A stretch of 64,000 nt of DNA from Shewanella sp. 1CM18E (GCF_023161665.1 NZ_JALNTW010000003.1:248001-312000), one strand, 5' to 3'. Shown: positions 9,365 through 18,807, numbered from the stretch's first letter. Translations and numbers: made by a program. The notes: generated by a model from the sequence alone, not told the origin.

Positions 9365-10861
9365 ATGAGCAGTAATTCTGAGTCTGTCGCTGCGCCAAAT
9401 GGTGCTTCGAATAGTGCAGGTGATGCTAAAAGTTATCAGCAGCAGCACCGAGCGAGTTCGACATTCAATTCGAGAGAAGAATATCTAGAGCATGAGCTGA
9501 CAATCATGCGGCCCAAACGCTGGCGGGCTAACCTTCCTGTACGAGATTATCGTTTTGAGGCAGAAGACTCAATTGCTGCAATGGCGGCTACCATAGGTAA
9601 AGTGGTGATGGTTGGTGCTATTGCCACCACCTTTGCTAAATCCCTAGGGTTACAAGAGAGCTTTATTCTAGAAAATGTCCGTTATGAGCTGATCATTGCC
9701 GCGTTTTTTATTGTGATTTTTTCTGGGTTCATTTTACCCACGGCCAACTTAGCGGGCACTCACGGGCCTTTGATCCCTATTATCCCTATTGTGGTCGCTG
9801 CTGGTGGGCACCCAATGGCATTTGGACTACTGATTGGGGCACTGGGATTAATATTAGCCATTAGTAAAGGTGGCAGTATGCTGGCTAACCTCACGAGTAA
9901 GGGGGTGTGCGGAGGGTTGCTGCTGTATCTCGGTTTTGTTGGTACCGCTTCGCAGGTCAAAAAGCTCTACGCTTGGGCTGAAAGTATCGACATGGCGCAT
10001 ATCGCTTTTGTGGTGATATTTTGCACCATCATCTTATATGCATTGCTAGAACATTGGCGTAAACGCTGGTTAGCCGTACCACTAAGTTGCCTACTAGGCG
10101 GCACTCTCGCCTTTGCTATGGGGGCGCCGTTTGAATTTCAAACTGCGCCAGGTTTACCGAATATGAACCCGATGTATTGGTGGGGGGAAGATTCTGGCTG
10201 GATGCTTGGATTACCGACCATTGAAAGCTTTATAGTGGTGTTTCCGTTTGCCATTTTAGCTGTTGCTATGTGGTCGCCTGATTTTTTAGGGCATCAAGTT
10301 TTTCAAAAGATTAACTATCCGCCGCGTACTGAAAAAGTGCACATGAACATTGATGACACCATGACGAGTGCATCTATCCGTCAAACCATAGGTTCGCTGC
10401 TTGGCGGTGCTAACTTTACCTCATCGTGGGGTACGTATATTGTGCCTGCGGCTATTGCTAAACGTCCTATCCCGGCTGGGGCGCTATTGACTGCACTGTT
10501 TTGTGTTATTGCCGCTTTATGGGGCTACCCTATGGATCTGGCTATATGGGAGCCAGTATTGTGCGTGGCATTAGTCGTTGGGGTGTTCATTCCATTACTT
10601 GAAGCGGGCATGGAGATGACTCGAGAGGGGAAAACCACGCAATCAGCTGCGATAGTGGTGTTCTCATCGGTGTTAGTAAACCCGGCATTTGGTTGGTCGC
10701 TGACCATGCTACTAGACAACTTAGGTTTGATAGGCTGCAAAGACAGAAGCGCGAAACTGACCAAAATGAACCGCTGGATAGTGCCGAGTATTATGTTTGT
10801 TATTCTTACGGGGGCAATGGCTGTCGTTGGTTTGTTGCCGGGCATTCCGGCGTTAATGTAA
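9365..10861 (+). CDS. DUF3360 membrane protein, putative anion permease
   Basis: Polytopic inner-membrane protein of the DUF3360 family, related in fold to SulP/xanthine-type permeases; the substrate is unknown. Hydrophilic N-terminal about 70 residues (MSSNSESVAAPNGASN..., then MRPKRWRANLPVRDYRFEAEDS), then about 12 hydrophobic stretches with the conserved GTHGPLIPIIPIVVAAGGHP and a central segment MNPMYWWGEDSGW. The ATG at 9365 is chosen over the earlier TTG at 9323 because the first 14 codons look unlike the family, although no strong ribosome site precedes either. Monocistronic; upstream are RAYT repeats, downstream a non-coding stretch with a transposase remnant. Confidence 0.8.
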   Translation: MSSNSESVAAPNGASNSAGDAKSYQQQHRASSTFNSREEYLEHELTIMRPKRWRANLPVRDYRFEAEDSIAAMAATIGKVVMVGAIATTFAKSLGLQESFILENVRYELIIAAFFIVIFSGFILPTANLAGTHGPLIPIIPIVVAAGGHPMAFGLLIGALGLILAISKGGSMLANLTSKGVCGGLLLYLGFVGTASQVKKLYAWAESIDMAHIAFVVIFCTIILYALLEHWRKRWLAVPLSCLLGGTLAFAMGAPFEFQTAPGLPNMNPMYWWGEDSGWMLGLPTIESFIVVFPFAILAVAMWSPDFLGHQVFQKINYPPRTEKVHMNIDDTMTSASIRQTIGSLLGGANFTSSWGTYIVPAAIAKRPIPAGALLTALFCVIAALWGYPMDLAIWEPVLCVALVVGVFIPLLEAGMEMTREGKTTQSAAIVVFSSVLVNPAFGWSLTMLLDNLGLIGCKDRSAKLTKMNRWIVPSIMFVILTGAMAVVGLLPGIPALM

Positions 10862-11056
10862 GCCAAACATAGACATATATGGACGCTCTTGGTTAGTTAA
10901 GACAGTGCTTCGCTAACCGAGGCTGTTTTGCCTTAGTTTCTGGTTTTTCTCGGCTCCAGTTTAGTGTTTATTGACTGACTGTTTTTGCTTTAAATCTAAC
11001 TAAGACATCCATAGTTAACAGCCATAGTTAACGGCGTGCCTAGATTTCAGTTATAA

Positions 11057-11188
11057 AGTGTGTGCAGTGATGACAAATACACAGGTAAGAATTATGACTA
11101 GCGCGGAGGTTGGATTGAAGCGCAAATACTCAAGTTAACAGAGGTATTTGCGATAGATGTAGCTGCTTATGAACTTTTGGTGAGATAA
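11057..11188 (+). pseudogene. Remnant of a second REP/IS200-like transposase
   Basis: The translation of this non-coding stretch reads CSDDKYTGKNYD, a stop (TAG), then RGGWIEAQILKLTEVFAIDVAAYE, and stops again at 11186-11188. It matches the block normally seen just before the HUH motif of IS200-like/REP transposases (C-G-D-D-x-Y-T-G ... RRxWIxxRLxxLxxxFAIDxxAYAVMSNHxH). The catalytic part is missing. The subgroup differs from the intact RAYT at 8402 and it lies on the opposite strand. The remainder of 10862-11294 holds no gene I can support. Confidence 0.6.
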
Positions 11189-11294
11189 AGGGAGCAGCCA
11201 TTTACATGCTGTGCTTTATATCCACCTTGATACGGTGAATGGCTGGTCAGATTTAATATGATTGGCAGTCAAAATCTAACTGCAAGCGCTGCTT

Positions 11295-12410
11295 TTACCA
11301 TATTAACTTATTCCCAAAGTATAAGTACCAACCACTTATGGTTAAGTTTAGATCGACTGGATTACCATATTGGTCAATTACTCGTATCGTCATAGAGTTG
11401 GAAAGTTGTTTTTTTGCTGATGATGGCCAAAAATTTTGAGGGTACTCCTTGCCGTACATTGCTGCGAGTTTAACTATTGGTTGGACTAATGTGGCGTTTT
11501 TAGTATTCAAGTTAAAGCTAGTCGTATTTTGTACATAATCTGGACGGCGATACTTTTTCGTTTCGTTTCTAAGGGCTTCAACATAGAAAAGACGATCTCC
11601 TTGTGACACTCGTAGCGGAGCTACATGCGGCATTGAGTAAACATCTCCAGCAGAATCGGGTTTTCTGATATTGATGCGTCTTGGGTCTGCTAATGTGAAC
11701 TTATTCGTAGTCTTTGATGCTAATTCGTAGTATCTAATGTACAGTTTTTTGTTGAATTTATCTTGCTGTTGTTGGTGCTTTTGAGTTAAAGAAAAGGTTT
11801 CAGTCGGATAGTTCACTGGAACCAATGTACGGATGGTAACAGCGTTATTTTTCTTATCGCCATTAGTACATGTATCACGAGTTACCTCGCTAAGCGTGAC
11901 TTTATTAGTAACGGTCAGCTCTACACATACATCGATTTTATCGGGGTGGCCTGTGTTATTAGTAATATAGAATAATCTAACAGGGTTGGTTCTTAGAGGC
12001 GGCTTTTTGCCTTTTCTGATTTTACCTGCAACATTGCTAATAAAGTGAGGCAGTCTGTTGAACTCATGTTCAACATCCCACCCATCACGCGGCAGTAGAT
12101 TATGCGTATATCTTTCTTTGATTAAAAACCGAGGGTTGATGAAGTCGGAACCCAATTTATATTCAATAGCTAAGGGGGACTGCATCTTACCATTTGCATA
12201 AATTTTATTTTCATCAGTTAAAGGCGTTCTATGTGTTGTAATTTTTAGAACGGGGATAGCATCTGTAGGGGTTGCATAAGAAGTTGTTGCTAAAGCCTCT
12301 TTGCTGGCAAAGTTTGAAAATAATAAAAGTATACTTACCGATATTAAAGTATATTTTTTGGTATTGACGTTAATATTTCTGTTGAACATATTCATAGTAC
12401 TGACTTCCAT
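11295..12410 (-). CDS. Hypothetical secreted protein, 371 residues
   Basis: Not recognised. There is a basic N-terminus followed by a hydrophobic stretch (YTLISVSILLLFSNFASKEALA), a plausible Sec signal cleaved after ALA at about residue 40. The mature part is rich in Thr, Asn and Lys with beta-strand character and two cysteines close together (VCVELTVTN... DTCTNG). The end reads VIDQYGNPVDLNLTISGWYLYFG, reminiscent of an Ig-like or adhesin terminal strand. Internal ATG at 12395 (MNMFNRN) is an alternative start. It is AT-richer than its neighbours and lies between two transposase wrecks, suggesting acquisition. No function is proposed. Confidence 0.65.
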   Translation of the reverse strand: MEVSTMNMFNRNINVNTKKYTLISVSILLLFSNFASKEALATTSYATPTDAIPVLKITTHRTPLTDENKIYANGKMQSPLAIEYKLGSDFINPRFLIKERYTHNLLPRDGWDVEHEFNRLPHFISNVAGKIRKGKKPPLRTNPVRLFYITNNTGHPDKIDVCVELTVTNKVTLSEVTRDTCTNGDKKNNAVTIRTLVPVNYPTETFSLTQKHQQQQDKFNKKLYIRYYELASKTTNKFTLADPRRINIRKPDSAGDVYSMPHVAPLRVSQGDRLFYVEALRNETKKYRRPDYVQNTTSFNLNTKNATLVQPIVKLAAMYGKEYPQNFWPSSAKKQLSNSMTIRVIDQYGNPVDLNLTISGWYLYFGNKLIW

Positions 12411-12441
12411 ATTGTTAATATGAGATATTGATCTCTGTTAA

Positions 12442-12664
12442 ATTAAGTGGAGCAGAGCAAACTCATTCTGCTTGTTTTGAAGGCCCCCGTTTTCTGTGAA
12501 TTTTAGTAATTGGGCAGAATAAACCCGGTTTTTTTAGGGGGGAAGGGCAGGCTATTTTTTGGATTTTGTTATTTGTGCCTATTTAATTTTTTAGTCTCGC
12601 TTTTAAATTTTTCATTTACGATTGCCATGCGTTAGCGAGTATTTTGCCTGACGCCTTCAATGAC
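12442..12664 (-). pseudogene. Decayed copy of the RAYT transposase C-terminus plus repeat
   Basis: On the minus strand 12571-12664 reads VIEGVRQNTR, stop, RMAIVNEKFKSETKKLNRHK, closely matching the intact RAYT segment VEDIRQATNKGMAIGNDKFKDEIEKLTGTK. After an intrusion of about 60 bases, 12480-12500 resembles the RGPP-coding end. At 12444 a degenerate AAGTGGAGCAGAGCAAACT replaces the AAGTGGGGTCAGAGTAAACT repeat. This is thus the 3' end of an older sister element, broken by a stop and an insertion. Confidence 0.75.
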
Positions 12665-12794
12665 TTTTCTGTTATTTCTGCTTTATATATCCTTTTTATT
12701 CGCTTGGTTTGATTAAATAAAAGTGCTTTTTTTGCTTGAGCTGAATACTAATTTTTATTTGTTTCAAATATAATTTTCGCTTTGCGAGTCAATT

Positions 12795-13283
12795 ATGCAA
12801 ACAACAAAAATCACATGGGAAGCTGGTGAAGAGCTTCACGAAGGTACGACTGAGCTGAGTGCTTGGCATGGTTTTAAGGCTTACGGCAATGTTGGCTTTC
12901 TCACTCAAGAAGACCTGTCTACTGCTGATAGCATGCAGCAATGGTTTATTGATAATGAAAAGCGTATTTATGCGCTTGTCTGCGACTACGTTAAGCAAAA
13001 CTATCAAGAGTTACTTGAAGAGTCAGAGTTTCTCGACGTGTTCGATGAAGATTCAGAAACCTACCCGACACGTGTTGGTGAGGTAAGCGAAGCTGACATG
13101 CAGACTGGTGACATATTTAAGTTAATGCAGCTTTCTGCGTTTGTTTTACACCAACCAAGCAAAAATGCGCTAGGGATGATTTTTGAATGTGCGTGGGATG
13201 AAGAACATGGCTTTGGTATTGTGATCCAAGGCGATGAAGTTATCTCGCAAGGCTTTGAGCAGGTAGTGTATCGCTCGTTATAA
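12795..13283 (+). CDS. DUF6985-domain protein
   Basis: Soluble 162-residue protein of unknown function. The C-terminal signature FECAWDEEHGFGIVIQGDEVISQGF matches the DUF6985 pattern (FxxxWDEEHGxGV...). The N-terminus (ITWEAGEELHEGTTELSAW) forms the usual starting strand. Such proteins often occur as stand-alone genes among toxin-immunity-type loci, but nothing here shows a toxin. A weak ribosome site precedes the ATG. It lies beside the transposase debris and just upstream of a MerC-like remnant. Confidence 0.65.
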   Translation: MQTTKITWEAGEELHEGTTELSAWHGFKAYGNVGFLTQEDLSTADSMQQWFIDNEKRIYALVCDYVKQNYQELLEESEFLDVFDEDSETYPTRVGEVSEADMQTGDIFKLMQLSAFVLHQPSKNALGMIFECAWDEEHGFGIVIQGDEVISQGFEQVVYRSL

Positions 13284-13396
13284 CTGCCTGTATTGCTTGG
13301 TTTTGTGTGCAATAGTGGTGTGAGTAAAAGCTGCCGGTGTTTGTAAATCTTACGGCTAATTGCAGCTAGTTTATTGTTTGCTAATATTGCTGGTGA

Positions 13397-13606
13397 TACG
13401 TTTGCTGCGGCAATCATTTTATAGCCGTAGCTTTTTTCGGTATTGTAGACCTTGCCGTTAGCGCGGTTTTTGGACATGACTTGTTAGGTGAAACTGGCGA
13501 GAAATTAGCGACTTTAGCGGCAAATTGTTTGTTGGTTGCTGCGCATTGGCGTAACTATTCACTTTGCCGCAGTGACGCTTGTGACAATGCTAAAAGCGAG
13601 AATTAA
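13397..13606 (+). pseudogene. MerC-domain protein remnant (no start)
   Basis: The frame runs open from a TGA at 13394 to TAA at 13604-13606 with no Met. It reads ...VAFFGIVDLAVSAVFGHDLLGE, then TGEKLATLAANCLLVAAHW, then RNYSLCRSDAC. This is the final helix and tail of small MerC-like membrane proteins (HDLLGExGEKxxT...AHWRNYxLCR). The expected N-terminal cysteine pair and first helices are absent, and the sequence between 13283 and 13394 has stops in all frames, so it is a truncated gene. Family assignment is from memory. Confidence 0.5.
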
Positions 13607-13643
13607 TACTTCTTCTAGTTATATTGCTTACCCCAGATAGAAC

Positions 13644-13677
13644 AAAGCCAGTCTGTTTGCACAGACTGGCTTTTATT
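13644..13677 (+). terminator. Hairpin terminator between the MerC remnant and the chitinase gene
   Basis: AAAGCCAGTCTG (13644-13655) pairs with CAGACTGGCTTT (13662-13673) and is followed by TTATTTT on the plus strand. It can also serve the convergent chitinase gene ending at 13706. Confidence 0.8.
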
Positions 13678-13705
13678 TTAACGATAAAAAGTTAGCGTTT
13701 AAGGC

Positions 13706-16700
13706 TTATTGCGGCGTTAACCCTAGCTGCTCTAGTACCAGCTTAAAGTTCTCGCGGCGCTCTTTAACGTTGTGCACATCACCGGTTGAGCAGGTTAAGT
13801 CAGGACAACCACGGTTAACAATACCAGACACATCATCAATGAATTGTGTGCCTTTCATGCCACCTTCAACATACTTTTTCAGTTCGTTGTGGTAGTTCCA
13901 GTTACCATATTGGCCGCTTTCATCCGGGTAAGCTTGTACTGACGTTACCCAGTAGAATAGACCTGCAATCCACTTGATCTCGCGGTTCTCTTCAGAGCTA
14001 CAAATTAACCCTGGGTTTGAACAGAAATCTAGCTCAGCATATAGCGGATTTGCTGGTGGCGCTTCAACCGTAACACCATCAATGGTTTGGCCAACAGTTG
14101 CTGGGTCAACGTGTGAACGACCTAAGTAGTGGTTTAGGGTTCCGAAGTTTTGGCGACCAGTGGTTTGAATCACACCACGGCCCCACCAACCACAGCCTTC
14201 AACGCTTTCTTGGCTGCTGCCGTCCCAAATAAACTTACCGGCTTTTTGGTCGACGTAGGTTTTACAGTCGTCACGCTCCCACACTTGCTTAGAGGTATCA
14301 ACTGCTGTTGGTACATCATTACAGTGACCGTTGTTAGTCCAACGACCCACGCTACCGTTAACCAGTAAACCACGCTCTTCAAGTACAGCGTTTGGCGCGG
14401 CGAATACAGGCGCTGGCGCACCGTACCACTTGGCATGGGTTAACGCGCTCACTTCCATCTTGTTATCACGTGGACAAGAGTAAGCATGATCTAGACCTGA
14501 CTCTGGGTTAACACCGTAATCAGCATATTTTTGCCCAAGCTGACCACAACTTGCTGTCATTGGGTAATCGGCTGGTGCACCGTACTTGATTTCAGACCAG
14601 TTGTTCTCATCACAAGCATTGTAGCGAATGGTTTCTTGCATACTTTGCGCTAAGAAGGCGGCAATAGCGACTTTGGCGTATTTGATGTTAGTGGCATCAT
14701 CTGCATTTTCATCAAGTAACCAGAACTTATTACCTGCCACGCCGATGTTATGCATGGCATTTAGACCATCCATAAAGTCTGCCCACTTATAAACGGTAGA
14801 TGGTACCCACTGTGATTGCGGTGTTTCGTACAAAAATGCAGTGTTGTTCATCGCATCTTCTGCATCCGCTAACTCACGGTTTAGTGCTTCAATCACCGTT
14901 AGGTTGCCGCTTTCTGTGGTTTCACCCACATAGTACAAAGGCATTTTGGCAGCTTGGTATTGCTCGATTTTGCTATTTAACTGTTCTGAGTCTTGGTCAA
15001 ACAAAATGGCAAATACGTTGCTAAAGGCTGCTTTACGAAGCTGTGGCTTACTTGTGTGGTTGCCCATAAAGTAGTTTGCCGCTTGCGTTGTTGGGAGCTG
15101 CGCTAGCATCGCTGGGGTGTTAATAAAGTCAGTGACTTGCTTAACGTACTCTAGCGCGTTGTGCCATTGCTCACTTGATAACGCGGCTGTTGCGTCAGAT
15201 TTAGTGAAAGCAACAAAGTCGGCTTTGTTGGCTGCATCAGCTTGGTATAGTTCAAGTTTATTGAGTAAGTCTGCAGTAAATACTGAGGCTTCATCCCAAA
15301 CTGATTGGCGACCAGAGTGAGTATCGAAAGCAAAATCACCAATGGTTAATGACCAACCGTAACTTGCTTGCGGTGCAAGGGTCGCAATAATTAACTGATG
15401 CGCTTGCGCCCAACCTGTTAGATCGTTGCTCAGCGCGTTAATATCATCAAGATCAATACTATTGCCAGTAATATCCATCGCCTTGATTAGCGCATCTTTC
15501 ACTGCAATAGTGCTCGTTGCTAGCGCGGTATCTTGAGTGGCTTTATCAAGCACATTACTGCTGATAATGATTGATGCAGAGTCAACCTGTGTAGCCTGCT
15601 CCATGATTGACACAAAGCTAGCTGTTAGCTGGTTCACATCAGTCAGTTCAGCGCTGTTGCTGGTCTCTAGCGTCAATGTTACAGGAGCTGCAGTTGATGG
15701 GCTTGCTACCACTAAGGTATTTGGCCAGCCAGCCACTTCAAGGCGTACAGGATCCATTGGGGTTGGCAATGAAAGCAGAGGCGCAGTGCCAGGCTCGGTG
15801 CCATCACAATTTAGGTGTAGCGCCCATGAGCTATCGCTGCCAGGTAGGGTTTGCGTCCAGTAAATTGCCGAGTAAGCGATGTTGTTATGCACCATAATGT
15901 CGCCACCGGTTGCATGGTCGCCACGAGTCCAGTCTGGGTAAACATTAAAGTCAGCACACAATCCACCCGGTGGGGTTACTGGCGGGTCGATAATCTCTTC
16001 TTCAATGGTGATATTTACATTGCTTGTGGCAGAAAGACCTTCAGCATCTGTGGCGATCGCTTTTAAGGTAACACCACCTACTAGTGTCGGCTGCCAATCA
16101 CAGCTAAATACTTGGCTGTTGGCCGCATCGAATGAACAGATTTGTTGGTTATTAGCCTTAACAACCAGTTTGCTTAAGTCATCATCAACGTCGGTTGCGT
16201 TAACTGAAATGGCAACAGTCTCTGTATCATTAAAGCTTGTGCCATTGCTTGGGGTGATGAACTTAACCACAGGTGCTGTGAACTCTTCTTCCGCTTCAAT
16301 AGCAATGTTTACCGTTACGCTTGAAGACAGACCTTCAGCATCGGTAGCAATGGCTTTTAGGCTAACATTACCTGCTTGAGTCGGCTGCCAGTTACAGGCA
16401 TAAGTCGCTGCATTGGTCGCGTTAAACGAACAAATTTGTGCGTTATTGGCTTTAATCACCAGTTTCGTTAAATCGTCATCAACATCGGTGGCATTAACTG
16501 CAATAGCAACGGTGTCTGTTTCATTAAAGATGGCACCATTATTAGGAGTCATGAATCTCACTGCAGGTGCAGTAAAATCTTCTTGCGTCTCATCTTTTAC
16601 TGTTACAACAACAGATTGCTGTTCGATTTTTTGGTTATTTTTATCGAATACAAATACCTTAACCGTAGCGCTGCCTGCAGCAGTCGGTGTCCAGCTTTGT

Positions 16701-17338
16701 GAGTACATGTTCTGGCTTGGATTAACGGCTTTTTGCGATAGTTTTTGGTTGTTAGCCCAAAACTCGACTTTAGCTGCTAATTCACCAACAACCTTGGCTT
16801 GGATTGTTGTTGCTGTATCTAGGCTTAGTACTTGGCCTGCAACTGGCGACAGAATAGCTAGCTCGGTTGGCTCAGGATCTGGCTCGCCCGGCTCGCTTGA
16901 ACACTCAGTTAACTGCCAAAACCATGAATCTGCGCTTGGGGTTTCCCATACGCCTGGATTGTTTTTAGCAATAAAGCACTGGTTAGCATAAGAGACGATA
17001 TCGCCGTTGTTAACTTTAGTTTTGCCTGGAATGAAAGCGATGATCTCACCCGGTTCTGGTTCAGGATCGGGTTCTGGCTCTGGATCTGGTGCAGGCTCGC
17101 CCGAGCATTCGCTGGCATCCCAAAACCATGAGCCTGCTTGTGGTGATTCCCAAACGCCAGGGCTGTTTTTGGCGATAAAGCATTCGCCATTAAAGGCAAC
17201 CATATCGCCATTTTGAACTTTTGTTTCTCCCGGAACAAAAGTGATAACACTCGATGTTAGCGTTGCCTCAGCGGCATATAAATAGCCACTGAACATTACG
17301 CTAGTTAAAGCGACAGTTATTTTATTTATTTTTATCAA
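13706..17338 (-). CDS. Large secreted multidomain GH19 chitinase
   Basis: Secreted chitin hydrolase of 1210 residues. Order seen: signal peptide (about 1-22); two near-identical chitin-binding CBM5/12-type modules (about 30-78 and 98-147, each with GD.V...CFIAKN.PGVWE.P...SWFW) joined by a Pro-Glu-Asp linker; three Ig-like domains (about 155-450); a third, divergent chitin-binding module (about 460-515); a long region of unknown fold; then a C-terminal GH19-like domain. The GH19 domain has AAFLAQSMQET with the putative acid Glu902 and WWGRGVIQTTGRQNFG near 1051-1066. In the first motif the usual His before Glu is Gln. Upstream is a 600-bp leader. Likely part of the chitin-degradation repertoire typical of marine Shewanella; activity is inferred. 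Confidence 0.85.
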   Translation of the reverse strand: MIKINKITVALTSVMFSGYLYAAEATLTSSVITFVPGETKVQNGDMVAFNGECFIAKNSPGVWESPQAGSWFWDASECSGEPAPDPEPEPDPEPEPGEIIAFIPGKTKVNNGDIVSYANQCFIAKNNPGVWETPSADSWFWQLTECSSEPGEPDPEPTELAILSPVAGQVLSLDTATTIQAKVVGELAAKVEFWANNQKLSQKAVNPSQNMYSQSWTPTAAGSATVKVFVFDKNNQKIEQQSVVVTVKDETQEDFTAPAVRFMTPNNGAIFNETDTVAIAVNATDVDDDLTKLVIKANNAQICSFNATNAATYACNWQPTQAGNVSLKAIATDAEGLSSSVTVNIAIEAEEEFTAPVVKFITPSNGTSFNDTETVAISVNATDVDDDLSKLVVKANNQQICSFDAANSQVFSCDWQPTLVGGVTLKAIATDAEGLSATSNVNITIEEEIIDPPVTPPGGLCADFNVYPDWTRGDHATGGDIMVHNNIAYSAIYWTQTLPGSDSSWALHLNCDGTEPGTAPLLSLPTPMDPVRLEVAGWPNTLVVASPSTAAPVTLTLETSNSAELTDVNQLTASFVSIMEQATQVDSASIIISSNVLDKATQDTALATSTIAVKDALIKAMDITGNSIDLDDINALSNDLTGWAQAHQLIIATLAPQASYGWSLTIGDFAFDTHSGRQSVWDEASVFTADLLNKLELYQADAANKADFVAFTKSDATAALSSEQWHNALEYVKQVTDFINTPAMLAQLPTTQAANYFMGNHTSKPQLRKAAFSNVFAILFDQDSEQLNSKIEQYQAAKMPLYYVGETTESGNLTVIEALNRELADAEDAMNNTAFLYETPQSQWVPSTVYKWADFMDGLNAMHNIGVAGNKFWLLDENADDATNIKYAKVAIAAFLAQSMQETIRYNACDENNWSEIKYGAPADYPMTASCGQLGQKYADYGVNPESGLDHAYSCPRDNKMEVSALTHAKWYGAPAPVFAAPNAVLEERGLLVNGSVGRWTNNGHCNDVPTAVDTSKQVWERDDCKTYVDQKAGKFIWDGSSQESVEGCGWWGRGVIQTTGRQNFGTLNHYLGRSHVDPATVGQTIDGVTVEAPPANPLYAELDFCSNPGLICSSEENREIKWIAGLFYWVTSVQAYPDESGQYGNWNYHNELKKYVEGGMKGTQFIDDVSGIVNRGCPDLTCSTGDVHNVKERRENFKLVLEQLGLTPQ

Positions 17339-17963
17339 GATTTAGATCTTCTTTTATTCATTTATCGCTGCAGATAAACGGACTAATTATTCAAGAGATG
17401 CGTTATAGGTGGGCTGCAAATTGATTAGCTCATAACCAACACACTCTGTTATCGATTAAAAATGTGTTACCTATAGCGCTAAAGACATAATTAAGGACGC
17501 TGGATAATTCGCCATGTGAATAGCTAATATAGGAAACACATTCCCGGCGAAGATATCAGGTAGATGCTTGTAATACACTCAGTTTTTAATGCCTTTAAGC
17601 TCAATAGAATAAATAAGAATCAGTTGCTAGTGGTTTAGTTAAGTTATTGACTTAAGTCGGAATTTTGACTTTGTTGTGGCGGGTAAGGCTCGGTTGTTAT
17701 GATGAGGGGAGAGATGATGTATTGACTTATGCTTGTATGCAAGGGAGATGTTTATAAATAGCGCATATTAGCAATGAAAGTTTTATTAACTGTCGGTTTT
17801 AAAGTGGTTTTTAAAACGCTAATTTAATAAAACATTAAGTATTTAAACAAATGAATCGCCTAGTAAAGAGGCTTTATTCTGGGTGATTTTGAGCCTTAAG
17901 CATCATTGCTATTTAATACATCAATTCATTTATCTTAGGGTTATATTGAGTCAAAAAGAGGGC
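17339..17963. other. Non-coding stretch upstream of the chitinase
   Basis: About 620 AT-rich bases between the start of the chitinase gene and the phosphatase terminator. No open frame of credible length, no repeat and no recognisable RNA was seen. It presumably carries the chitinase promoter and leader. Confidence 0.5.
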
Positions 17964-17992
17964 AGGCATCTTATGGCCAGCATAAGATGCCT
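17964..17992 (-). terminator. Terminator of the phosphatase gene
   Basis: A perfect 12-bp stem, AGGCATCTTATG (17964-17975) / CATAAGATGCCT (17981-17992), with a 5-base loop. On the minus strand it is followed within a few bases by CTTTTTG. It lies 13 bp after the phosphatase stop. Confidence 0.8.
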
Positions 17993-18004
17993 ATAAAACG
18001 GAAT

Positions 18005-18502
18005 CTAGCTAATAGCATAATGCTTAGCAAGATACTCAATATGCGCTGGCACGACTAATGCCTTTGGGCGCAAAGCTTGTATCTGCGACTTAACATCTGC
18101 CCATGCAGCGCCTTGCTCTAACATTAGGATTGCAGCGACCAAACCTGTGCGGCCAGAGCCTCCGCGGCAATGAATAGCAACTGTATTTTTGTCTGCAATC
18201 AGCGCTAAAATTTGTTGCTTAGCATTGGCAAAAGCGGCGTCGAAATCAGCTGCGGGTGCGCAATCATCTTCAATCGGCAATGCAAACCAACTAAGCCCTT
18301 GAGCTTGGATCTCATCCCCCAGTTTTGGCACATCGAGCTTAATCATTTCTTCTGGTGTAACCGTTGAAATCACGGCGACCGCCCCAGCTTGCTTTAAGGT
18401 TGATACTGACTGGGTTAAGTCTGCATCTTTAGTTCCCGGGCAAGGAGTAAATATTAAGCTAGCGCCATTATCTAGTGTTAAAAGATCATATGGATGAGAC
18501 AT
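18005..18502 (-). CDS. Dual-specificity/tyrosine protein phosphatase family protein
   Basis: Cytoplasmic cysteine-dependent phosphatase of 165 residues. The P-loop HCRGGSGRTG contains nucleophile Cys112 and Arg118 (CX5R); the general acid is probably Asp79 or Asp80 in PIEDD. The chain resembles CDKN3-like bacterial phosphatases, with PCPGT near the N-terminus and a helical C-terminus (IEYLAKHYAIS). The ATG is preceded by AAGGAATTTTT on the minus strand. Alone in its transcription unit, with a strong terminator. The natural substrate is unknown. Confidence 0.85.
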   Translation of the reverse strand: MSHPYDLLTLDNGASLIFTPCPGTKDADLTQSVSTLKQAGAVAVISTVTPEEMIKLDVPKLGDEIQAQGLSWFALPIEDDCAPAADFDAAFANAKQQILALIADKNTVAIHCRGGSGRTGLVAAILMLEQGAAWADVKSQIQALRPKALVVPAHIEYLAKHYAIS

Positions 18503-18807
18503 AAAAATTCCTTCGCATAGTCAGTGTATTTTTGTTTAAGTCACTCAGTGTAATTTTAGATTAGCACTTTGTTCAAGAGCAGTATCAAGATCAGTTATTA
18601 AGGCCAATTATCAAGGAGAGTAAACAGAGGCAGTTCGTTTACTTAACTCACAGAGCGAGCTAATCAGGTATTTGCTTGGTTTAGATTGAGATCTAATTAC
18701 AAACCTATATTAATTAAGAGTATTATTTATCAAAATAAGTGCTCTGACCGCTAATGGTGCAAGTAATTAACGCTGGTATGGGGCTTAAGTCAGCGCAAAG
18801 GGGAGTT

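Noticed and set aside
13061..13477. 138-residue frame on the minus strand
   Set aside because: Overlaps the DUF6985 gene antisense and the MerC-like remnant, whose frame matches a known family.
14150..16991. Several plus-strand frames opposite the chitinase gene, up to 192 residues
   Set aside because: They are antisense shadows of the repeated Ig and linker coding sequence.
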